Source: Bacteroidia bacterium (GTDB taxonomy: Bacteria; Bacteroidota; Bacteroidia; Flavobacteriales; Flavobacteriaceae). Taken from it: 64,000 nucleotides of DNA. The position numbers were made by a program, and so were the translations under genes. Below are positions 53,852 to 60,917 of the stretch, one piece after another. Location of the stretch: positions 1 through 64,000 of the forward strand of contig JAUICK010000007.1 in the NCBI GenBank assembly GCA_030427865.1, given 5' to 3'. How positions within the stretch are numbered: the stretch's first letter is position 1; the number at the start of each line of letters is the position of its first letter. The notes under the pieces were generated by a model, which was not told the DNA's origin, ran no database searches, and saw only the letters and a program-made list of their open reading frames with translations.

Positions 53852-54973
53852 ATGATTACATTAAAGAAAGTTACTTCAAGAAAGGAAATGAAACAATTTG
53901 TACGGTTTCCTTTTTCGCTTTACAAAGACAATAAATATTGGGTTCCTCCTATTATTAAAGACGAAATAGATAATTTTGATGCAAATAAAAACCCTGTGTT
54001 TAAAAATGCAGATGCTCATTTTTATATGGCATATAAAAACCAAAAAATTGTTGGGAGAATTATTGCTATTATCAATTGGTTTGAAGTAGAAAAACAACAA
54101 ATTAAAAAAATGCGTTTTGGGTGGTTTGATGTTATTGATGATATTGAAGTATCTAAAGCCCTGTTAAATAAAGTAAAAGAAATTGGACTTAAAAACGATT
54201 TAGAATATATTGAAGGTCCTGTGGGTTTTAATAACTTAGACAAGACAGGGGTTCTAATTGATGGTTTTGACCATATAGGCACTATGATTACTTGGTATAA
54301 TCACCCGTATTACAAAGATCACTTAGAACAATTAGGATTTGTTAAAGAGAAAGAATATTTAGAGAATAAATTTCAATTTAAAAATGTAGATGGTGTTTAT
54401 TTTGATAGAATTAGTAACATCATTAAAAAGCGTTTTAAGTTAAAGGGCTTAGATTTTACCAAAACAAAAGACATTATGCCTTATGTAGATGAAATGTTTG
54501 ATGTTTTTAATAAAACCTACTCTAAACTATCCACTTTTGTACCTATTTCTGATGCACAAATTATTTTTTTTAAGAAAAAATACATTTCTTTTATCAATCC
54601 TGAGTACATCAAATTTGTGGTTGATGAACACAATAAACTTATTGCATTTGCTATTGTAATGCCTTCTTTTTCTGAAGCACTTCAAAAAGCTAATGGAAAG
54701 TTATTTCCATTTGGAATTTTTCACTTATTAAAAGCTAAAAAACACGCAAAAGATGTTACTTTTTATTTGATTGGTGTACATCCAGAGTATCAAAACAAAG
54801 GTGTTCATGCCATTATTTTTAGTCAATACCAAAAAACGTTTGAAAAAAAAGGAATTGTAAATTGCATCAGAACTCCAGAATTAGAAGACAATGAAGCCAT
54901 AAGGAAAATATGGGAAAACTTTAATCCTGTTACTCACAAAAGACGAAGAACTTATAGAAAAAATATTCAGTAA
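53852..54973 (+). CDS. GNAT-like N-acetyltransferase
   Basis: A 373-residue soluble protein. The start (KEMKQFVRFPFSLYKDNKYWVPP) and GPVGFNNLDKTGVLIDGFDH are shared with a family of long GNAT-like proteins common in Bacteroidota. The C-terminal IGVHPEYQNKGVHAIIF carries the acetyl-CoA-binding Q/RxxGxx signature. The substrate is unknown. It probably shares a transcript with the upstream barrel gene. Confidence 0.7.
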   Translation: MITLKKVTSRKEMKQFVRFPFSLYKDNKYWVPPIIKDEIDNFDANKNPVFKNADAHFYMAYKNQKIVGRIIAIINWFEVEKQQIKKMRFGWFDVIDDIEVSKALLNKVKEIGLKNDLEYIEGPVGFNNLDKTGVLIDGFDHIGTMITWYNHPYYKDHLEQLGFVKEKEYLENKFQFKNVDGVYFDRISNIIKKRFKLKGLDFTKTKDIMPYVDEMFDVFNKTYSKLSTFVPISDAQIIFFKKKYISFINPEYIKFVVDEHNKLIAFAIVMPSFSEALQKANGKLFPFGIFHLLKAKKHAKDVTFYLIGVHPEYQNKGVHAIIFSQYQKTFEKKGIVNCIRTPELEDNEAIRKIWENFNPVTHKRRRTYRKNIQ

Positions 54974-55077
54974 TTCAGTTTGAAGTTTGAAGTTTTCAAA
55001 AATAAAAAACGCTAATAAAATGTAATTTCTAAATGAGCTTTTTTAAGCGATTGAGAAATCTCAACTTTAAAAATTTG

Positions 55078-55085
55078 TACCTTTG
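55078..55085 (+). promoter_or_regulatory. rsmE promoter -7 element
   Basis: TACCTTTG matches TAnnTTTG, 30 bases before the ATG. A TTGAGAAATCTCAA inverted repeat lies at 55051-55064, over the upstream promoter region. Confidence 0.6.
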
Positions 55086-55115
55086 AAACTTTAAAAACTT
55101 TGCTAGTTCCAAACA

Positions 55116-55838
55116 ATGCAACTATTTTACAATACAGATATCTCTTTAGAAACCAAACAAATTACTTTCGATAAAATAGAAAGCAAACATATTGTTCGTG
55201 TTTTAAGAAAAAAAGAAAATGATATCCTAAAAATTACAAACGGAAAAGGTGTTTTGTTTGACGCAAAAATTATAATGGCTAATGATAAAAAATGTTTGGC
55301 AGAAGTTATTCGTTTTGAAGAAAAGCAAAAACCTTGGAATTATTATCTTCATATAGCCATAGCTCCAACCAAAAACAATGATAGAATAGAATGGTTTTTA
55401 GAAAAAGCTACAGAAATTGGCATTGATGAAATTACACCCATTATTTGTCAAAATTCAGAGCGAAGAATTGTAAAATTAGAACGATTTGAAAAAATTATTC
55501 AGTCTGCAATGAAACAATCTTTAAAATTTACGCTTCCAAAACTGAATGAACCCTTAAAGTTTAATGAGTTTATAAATCAAGATTTTGATGGAAAAGTTTG
55601 TATTGCTCATTGCGAAGAAGTTAAAAAGAAGTTTTTAAAATCTGTTGTAAAACCATCAGAAAAAACAACAATTCTTATTGGTCCAGAAGGTGATTTTTCT
55701 ATTCAAGAAATTGCTAAAGCTATAGAAAAAAATTGCATTCCAATTTCTCTGGGCGAAAGCAGATTACGCACAGAAACTGCTGCTATAGTTGCTGTACATA
55801 CAGTTTCTTTGATCAATCAACAAAAAAACTTATATTAG
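55116..55838 (+). CDS. rsmE: 16S rRNA (uracil-1498-N3)-methyltransferase
   Basis: A 240-residue SPOUT-class RsmE that methylates U1498 of 16S rRNA in the decoding centre. It has an N-terminal PUA-like domain (ESKHIVRVLRKKENDIL) and a knotted C-terminal domain with TTILIGPEGDFSIQEI and ISLGESRLRTETAAI. The length is normal. The membrane-bound AraC-type gene starts 17 bases later and may be cotranscribed. Confidence 0.95.
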   Translation: MQLFYNTDISLETKQITFDKIESKHIVRVLRKKENDILKITNGKGVLFDAKIIMANDKKCLAEVIRFEEKQKPWNYYLHIAIAPTKNNDRIEWFLEKATEIGIDEITPIICQNSERRIVKLERFEKIIQSAMKQSLKFTLPKLNEPLKFNEFINQDFDGKVCIAHCEEVKKKFLKSVVKPSEKTTILIGPEGDFSIQEIAKAIEKNCIPISLGESRLRTETAAIVAVHTVSLINQQKNLY

Positions 55839-55855
55839 CTAATAAAAGCTAAACT

Positions 55856-56992
55856 TTGACAGTTAAAGAAATATTTAATCTCTTTTTATTAATAAGTGCC
55901 TTACACGGTTTCTTATTCTTTTTTGTTATTATTTTTTCAAAAAATGCAAAAGAAAAAAGTATGGTTTTTATCAATCTTTTGGTATTAACTATTTCTTTAA
56001 ACAATATTCAATCTTGGATTTTAGCTAAAAACTTTTTTATAGAGTATTTCTTTTTAGATTATGTTCATATTCCTTGGCATTTTTTAATTGCTCCGTTTTT
56101 TTACATGTTTTTAATCAATTATTTAGACATTCAAAAGCAAAGTAAAAACCTGTTAAAAATAATTCTTCCAGTTTTCATCATTATAATTATCATTAGAATT
56201 GGTTTTATTTCTTTTTTTAGTGATAATAACTCTGCAGATGTAGCATATCTTTTTGAGAAATACACATCAATAGAAGAAATATTTAGCTTAATAGTTTCCT
56301 TAGGTATCTTTTTTTATGCTTTTCATATTCTATCAAAAAAAGAAAACTTGTTTCAAAAAATCCTCTCTTATGATAATTTAAAATGGATCTATACTTTCTT
56401 TAAATTAGGCGCATTAACATACATTTTCTGGATTATTGCTTTAGCCATTACTGTGGCTTTAGATTTTACAGAATTTATCTATTCTTATTATCCTTTGCGA
56501 GTTTTAACAACAGTTTTAATTTATTGGATAGGTTATCAAACCATTATTCAACTTCGACTTTTAAATGAACGAAAAAACTTAAGAAAACAATTAAATTTTA
56601 AACCAATTATTGAAAGTAAAAAGACGAATAATATAGAAAAAGATGCTGATAAAAAATTGCTATTTGATAAAGTTAATTTTTTAATTGATGATCAAAAACT
56701 TTTTACACAACCTAAATTAAGTTTAGATTTCTTAGCTAACGAAGTAGATTTAAATACAATAAAACTATCAAATATTATCAAACAATTTTCTGGTAAAAAT
56801 TTTAACGATTATGTAAATGAATTTCGAATAGATTTAGCAAAAGAATTATTAAAAAGTAGCGATTATAAAAACTATACGATCAATTCTATTGGTTTAGAAT
56901 CTGGTTTTAATTCGAAATCTTCTTTTTATGCTACCTTTAAAAAACATACAGGTTTAACTCCTACTGAGTATCAGAAATCTTTAATTAAATAA
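55856..56992 (+). CDS. AraC-type regulator with an N-terminal multi-pass membrane domain
   Basis: A 378-residue protein. The first 240 residues contain about seven membrane helices (FNLFLLISALHGFLFFFVII ... VLTTVLIYWIGYQTI). The C-terminal 100 residues are an AraC helix-turn-helix pair: LSLDFLANEVDLNTIKLSNI and INSIGLESGFNSKSSFYATF followed by GLTPTEYQKS. It should sense a signal at the membrane and bind DNA directly. It has a TTG start at 55856. The target is unknown; divergent or downstream neighbours are candidates. Confidence 0.85.
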   Translation: MTVKEIFNLFLLISALHGFLFFFVIIFSKNAKEKSMVFINLLVLTISLNNIQSWILAKNFFIEYFFLDYVHIPWHFLIAPFFYMFLINYLDIQKQSKNLLKIILPVFIIIIIIRIGFISFFSDNNSADVAYLFEKYTSIEEIFSLIVSLGIFFYAFHILSKKENLFQKILSYDNLKWIYTFFKLGALTYIFWIIALAITVALDFTEFIYSYYPLRVLTTVLIYWIGYQTIIQLRLLNERKNLRKQLNFKPIIESKKTNNIEKDADKKLLFDKVNFLIDDQKLFTQPKLSLDFLANEVDLNTIKLSNIIKQFSGKNFNDYVNEFRIDLAKELLKSSDYKNYTINSIGLESGFNSKSSFYATFKKHTGLTPTEYQKSLIK

Positions 56993-57074
56993 AATTAAAA
57001 CTCAACTTATCATTATGAAATGAGTTTTTTACGATTGAAAAATCTACACAAATAAATAGACCCATCAATTTTAG

Positions 57075-57100
57075 AGATTTCTCCTATCGTCGAAATGACA
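57075..57100. repeat. dispersed-repeat arm
   Basis: AGATTTCTCC...CGAAATGACA matches one arm of the inverted-repeat element at 6-84. A degenerate partner may lie near 57030-57052 (TTGAAAAATCT). The 253-base spacer 56993-57245 contains this and the tandem repeats below. Confidence 0.65.
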
Positions 57101-57116
57101 TTCTTAGTTTTAAAAT

Positions 57117-57192
57117 GTGTCCAGAATTATATAAATGTGTCCAGAATTATATAAATGTGTCCAGAATTCTTTAAAATCAAATAATTCTGGAC
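57117..57192. repeat. 20-bp direct repeats plus hairpin
   Basis: Two exact 20-base units beginning GTGTCCAGAATTATATAAAT occupy 57117-57136 and 57137-57156. A third partial unit starts at 57157. Its GTCCAGAATT (57159-57168) is a perfect inverted match to AATTCTGGAC at 57183-57192, forming a 10-bp stem followed by TCTTTATTTT. It lies 54 bases upstream of the next gene. Confidence 0.9.
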
Positions 57193-57245
57193 TCTTTATT
57201 TTACATCATATTTTAATTTGGCTAAAATTTTAAATCAATCTAATT

Positions 57246-57773
57246 ATGAAAAAATGTATGCTACTTTTGCCTCTATTAAACTCAATACTATTTTTCTCTC
57301 AAGTAAAAGAAGAAGTTAGTTTCAATAAAAATGAATTTAAAATAAACATAGCTTCGACCATAGATAAGTATCCAGAGTTTACTTATGAAAGATTATTAAA
57401 CGAAGAAACTGCTATGGGTATTTCTTTAGGTTTTACTATTGATAGTAAAACAAATATAGATGAAACAACTAATTACAAGTATAGCATTGTACCTTATTAC
57501 AGATTTTATTTTGGAAAAAAAATAGCCGCAGGTTTTTTTATTGAAGCTAATACACCCCTCTTTTCACAGAAAAAAATTCAAGGCAGTTTCTTTAATGCAT
57601 CAAGTGAAGGAGGTATTGGGTTTGGACTTGGTTTAGCTATTGGAGGCAAATTTATGACCAAAAGTGGTTGGGTAGGTGAAATTTACACAGGTGTAGCCAG
57701 AAGTTTTGTAAACACTGATAAAATTGGATTTTTGTACCCAAGAGTTGGAATTACAATTGGTAAAAGATTTTGA
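57246..57773 (+). CDS. outer-membrane beta-barrel-like protein
   Basis: A 175-residue exported protein: signal peptide (CMLLLPLLNSILFFSQ), then about eight amphipathic strands (NIASTIDKYPEFTYERLL, YSIVPYYRFYFGKK, AAGFFIEANTPLF, GIGFGLGLAIGGKF) and a final YPRVGITIGKRF with the C-terminal Phe typical of barrels. Function is unknown. The next gene overlaps it by 4 bases. Its promoter region carries 20-bp direct repeats. Confidence 0.72.
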   Translation: MKKCMLLLPLLNSILFFSQVKEEVSFNKNEFKINIASTIDKYPEFTYERLLNEETAMGISLGFTIDSKTNIDETTNYKYSIVPYYRFYFGKKIAAGFFIEANTPLFSQKKIQGSFFNASSEGGIGFGLGLAIGGKFMTKSGWVGEIYTGVARSFVNTDKIGFLYPRVGITIGKRF

Positions 57774-58117
57774 TTTTGAAAAAAATAACCTACCTTTTAT
57801 CAGTTGTAATCTTATTTCAAAGTTGTTATTCTTATAAAACTCTATATGTTAAAGATTATAATAAAACAAATAATAAAAAAGTAAGAATAGAACTTATTGA
57901 TTCAACAAAATACAAAGGAAGAATAATTAATTATAACAACGATATTTTTGTTATAGAAAAAAACAATAAAATTGTAGAATTTCATATCTCTGAAATTAAA
58001 ACAATTAAACAAAGAAAAGTTTCAACCATAAAAACATTAGGTGCCATAACATTTTCTATTTTGGTATTTTACGTTGCTTTAAATGAACTCCTAAATCAAT
58101 TTATAAAATTTATTTAA
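57770..58117 (+). CDS. small predicted lipoprotein
   Basis: A 115-residue protein with a lipobox (LLSVVILFQSC, Cys near residue 19) from a TTG start overlapping the upstream TGA. A second TTG two codons later is possible. The mature part is polar with a beta-like segment (KYKGRIINYNNDIFVIEKNN) and a C-terminal hydrophobic helix (LGAITFSILVFYVALNELL). No family was recognised. It is translationally coupled to the barrel gene and may work with it. Confidence 0.65.
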   Translation: MILKKITYLLSVVILFQSCYSYKTLYVKDYNKTNNKKVRIELIDSTKYKGRIINYNNDIFVIEKNNKIVEFHISEIKTIKQRKVSTIKTLGAITFSILVFYVALNELLNQFIKFI

Positions 58118-58189
58118 TGAATAAATTTTATTTTATTTTAGACTCAATTTCTAAATTGTTATATTGCTTTCAATTCCTACTAACAATTA

Positions 58190-58831
58190 ATGAAGCAATT
58201 TTTATTTCTACTTTTCACTTTACTATTTCTAAATACAAATGCCCAAGAAGTTGCCATTTTAAAATACAATGGTGGCGGAGATTGGTATGCAAACCCAACT
58301 GCGATTCCGAATTTAGTAGAATTTGCTAATAAAAACATTAAAACCAATATTTCTAAAAATCCGCAAACTGTTGCAGTTAATAGCGAAGACATTTTTAACT
58401 TTCCTTTATTGTTTCTAACAGGTCATGGAAATGTTTTGTTTTCTGATGATGATGCCAATAATTTAAGAAACTACCTAATTTCTGGAGGGTTTTTGCATAT
58501 TTCAGACAATTATGGTTTGGATAAATTTATTAGAAGAGAGCTGAAAAAAGTGTTTCCTAAGTTAGAGTTTAAAGAAGTCCCAACTAATCATCCTATTTAT
58601 AATCAAACTTTTAAATTTCCTAATGGTATGCCTAAAATACATGAGCATGATAAAAAAGTAGCACAAGGTTTTGGTCTTTTTTATGAAGGCAGGTTAGTCA
58701 TTTTTTATGATTATGAAACTGATTTGAGTGATGGTTGGGAAGATGAAATTATACACAACAATCCTAAAAGTGTTCGAGAAAAAGCCCTGAAAATGGGCGC
58801 AAATATTGTAGAATATGCGTTTAAAAATTAG
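58190..58831 (+). CDS. DUF4159 exported protein
   Basis: A 213-residue protein with a signal peptide (FLFLLFTLLFLNTNAQ). The DUF4159 pattern is EVAILKYNGGGDWYANPTAI, LLFLTGHGNVLFSDDDANNLRNYL and GGFLHISDNYGLDKFIRRE. The fold resembles a glutamine-amidotransferase-like domain, but no catalytic activity is known. The transporter gene starts inside its last 17 bases, in another frame. Confidence 0.85.
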   Translation: MKQFLFLLFTLLFLNTNAQEVAILKYNGGGDWYANPTAIPNLVEFANKNIKTNISKNPQTVAVNSEDIFNFPLLFLTGHGNVLFSDDDANNLRNYLISGGFLHISDNYGLDKFIRRELKKVFPKLEFKEVPTNHPIYNQTFKFPNGMPKIHEHDKKVAQGFGLFYEGRLVIFYDYETDLSDGWEDEIIHNNPKSVREKALKMGANIVEYAFKN

Positions 58832-59759
58832 TCCGTATTTAGATATAGATGACATAAAAATAAACTTCGATACAGAAGGTTTATGGGTATTAAATATTGC
58901 AATTGCCATTATTATGTTTGGTGTTGCCTTAGGAATTACAATTGATGATTTTAAACGTCTTTTTAAAAACCCGAAGATTGTTTTTGTGGGCGTCTTGTCT
59001 CAATTTTTCTTGTTACCAGCAGCTACTTTTTTAGCTATTCTAATTATAAAACCGCATCCAAGTTTTGCTTTAGGAATGATGATGATAGCAGCTTGCCCTG
59101 GAGGAAATGTTTCTAATTTTTTTAGCAAAATGGCTGGGGGAAATGCAGCATTATCAGTAAGTTTAACTGCTTTTGCTACACTAATTTGTATTTTTATGAC
59201 ACCTTTTAACTTACAGTTTTGGGGAAGTTTATACGAACCTACCAACGAAATTTTAAAGACAGTTTCGTTAAACCCTTATGATTTGTTTAAGTTAGTTTCT
59301 TTAATTTTAGGAATTCCGTTAATTTTAGGAATGCTAATTAAACATTACCACTCTGAAATGGCAGGTAAAATTGAAAAAGTTTTAAAACCACTTTCTATGT
59401 TGGTTTTTATTGCACTCATTTTTATCGCTTTTTCTCAAAACTTAGAGGTTTTTGTCAATCACATTCACCATGTTTTATTCTTGGTAATTTTTCACAATAT
59501 TTTTGCTTTTATTTTAGGTTTTTATACTGCTAAGACTTTTAAATTAAACCTAAAAGATTGTAAAACCATAGCTATAGAAACAGGAATACAAAATGGTGGT
59601 TTAGGGTTGTTATTAATATTTGGTTTCTTTGAAGGTTTAGGAGGCATGGCTTTATTGGCGGCGTTTTGGGGAATTTGGGATGTATTTTCTGGTATGGCTT
59701 TAGCCACATATTGGGGAAATAAGGCTAAAAAAGAAACAGTTACATCATTAAACAAATAA
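58815..59759 (+). CDS. bile acid:sodium symporter (BASS)-family transporter
   Basis: A 314-residue inner-membrane protein with about ten helices. The family signature AACPGGNVSNFFSKMAGGN and the helix-end ETGIQNGGLGLLLIFG are clear. BASS transporters move organic acids with Na+; bile acids are unlikely here and the substrate is unknown. The ATG at 58815 overlaps the DUF4159 gene by 17 bases. The acyltransferase follows after 8 bases. Confidence 0.9.
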   Translation: MRLKISPYLDIDDIKINFDTEGLWVLNIAIAIIMFGVALGITIDDFKRLFKNPKIVFVGVLSQFFLLPAATFLAILIIKPHPSFALGMMMIAACPGGNVSNFFSKMAGGNAALSVSLTAFATLICIFMTPFNLQFWGSLYEPTNEILKTVSLNPYDLFKLVSLILGIPLILGMLIKHYHSEMAGKIEKVLKPLSMLVFIALIFIAFSQNLEVFVNHIHHVLFLVIFHNIFAFILGFYTAKTFKLNLKDCKTIAIETGIQNGGLGLLLIFGFFEGLGGMALLAAFWGIWDVFSGMALATYWGNKAKKETVTSLNK

Positions 59760-59767
59760 GTAATCTT

Positions 59768-60814
59768 TTGAAAACAATTTGGTACTATTTCTGGAAAGTT
59801 TTTCTTAAAACAAGTTTGTTTTTTTACACCAAAAAAATAAAGGTTGTGGGTACAGAAAATATACCCAAAAAAGGGGCTGTTTTGTTTGCTGTAAATCATC
59901 CAAATGGATTAATAGATCCTTTGTTAGTAACTACAAACCTGCCACGCATTAATCATTATTTGGTAAGAGCAGCCGTATTTAAAAAACCGTTAATTAAGAA
60001 ATTATTAGGCACCCTAAATTTAATGCCTATTTACAGAATACGTGATGGTGCAAGTCAGTTAGGGAAAAACCATCAGATTTTTGATAATTGTTACGATATT
60101 TTTAAAAAAGGTGGCACTTTAATGATTTTTCCGGAAGGAAGTCATAACCGAAAAAGAACCATAAGACCTCTAAGCAAAGGGTTTACCAGAATTGTTTTTG
60201 GTGCTTTTGAAAAATACCCTGATTTAAAAATACAAATTATTCCTGTTGGGTTAACGTATCAAAATGCATCTCAATATCCATCTAAAGTTGCGATACAATT
60301 TGGAGAACCTATTGTTGCAAATGAGTTTTACGATGCTAAGAAATTAAATGTTTCTGTTGTTCAATTAAAAAATGAAGTAAGTTATCAACTCAAAAAACTA
60401 AGTGTTCATATACCCGATAATGAAAATTACAATACTATTTTAAATGAATTAAATAAAGCTCAGGTTGATTTTACTGAGGTTAAAAAAGTGAATCAATTCA
60501 TTAAAGAAGATAAGTTTCCTGATGAAAAAACACCAAAATCAAACTTTTTAAAACCGCTATTATATCTTATTATTTTAAATAGTATAATACCTTACCTTAT
60601 TTGGAAAACAGTTTCAAAAAAAATTGATGAAATTGAGTTTGTAGATACTTTTCGTTTTGGCTTAAATGCTTTTACTTTTCCTCTTTTTTATGCAATACAA
60701 ACTTGGGTGTTAAGTTTGTTTTTGGGTTGGAATGTTGCAGGAGTTTACCTTTTAACATCTATTCTTTTAGTGCTTATCTATTCTAAATTGTCTCCAACAA
60801 ATACAGCTTTTTAA
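59768..60814 (+). CDS. lysophospholipid acyltransferase-like protein
   Basis: A 348-residue PlsC-superfamily protein with an N-terminal membrane-associated helix. The acyltransferase box is AVNHPNGLIDPLLV (HX5D spacing as in GPAT-like long forms), with FPEGSHNRKRTIRPLSKG as the substrate-binding box. Two or three C-terminal membrane segments (LYLIILNSIIPYLIW, VLSLFLGWNVAGVYLLTSI) extend it beyond simple PlsC. It should acylate a lyso-lipid at the inner membrane. The TTG start at 59768 is the only one that includes the conserved beginning. Confidence 0.83.
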   Translation: MKTIWYYFWKVFLKTSLFFYTKKIKVVGTENIPKKGAVLFAVNHPNGLIDPLLVTTNLPRINHYLVRAAVFKKPLIKKLLGTLNLMPIYRIRDGASQLGKNHQIFDNCYDIFKKGGTLMIFPEGSHNRKRTIRPLSKGFTRIVFGAFEKYPDLKIQIIPVGLTYQNASQYPSKVAIQFGEPIVANEFYDAKKLNVSVVQLKNEVSYQLKKLSVHIPDNENYNTILNELNKAQVDFTEVKKVNQFIKEDKFPDEKTPKSNFLKPLLYLIILNSIIPYLIWKTVSKKIDEIEFVDTFRFGLNAFTFPLFYAIQTWVLSLFLGWNVAGVYLLTSILLVLIYSKLSPTNTAF

Positions 60815-60840
60815 GAAGGCTAAAAGTTAGCAAATGGGTT

Positions 60841-60917
60841 TAGCCCTGATTGAAGCAATTGTTTGAGCTCTTTTTGAGGAACGAAAAAAAGCGAGTGCAG
60901 AAAGCAGGAAATAGCTT
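60841..60917 (+). repeat. dispersed GAGCTC-hairpin element, copy 2
   Basis: It contains CCCTGATTGAAGCAATTG, TTTGAGCTCTTTTTGAGG and ACGAAAAAAAGCGAGTGCAG. It fills the gap between two convergent stops (60814 and 60918), a natural place for a bidirectional terminator. Confidence 0.75.

Noticed and set aside
58117..58329. 70-codon open frame between the lipoprotein and DUF4159 genes
   Set aside because: It overlaps the well-supported DUF4159 gene in another frame and resembles no family.
59522..59899. 125-codon minus-strand frame
   Set aside because: It is antisense to the BASS transporter and the acyltransferase start.
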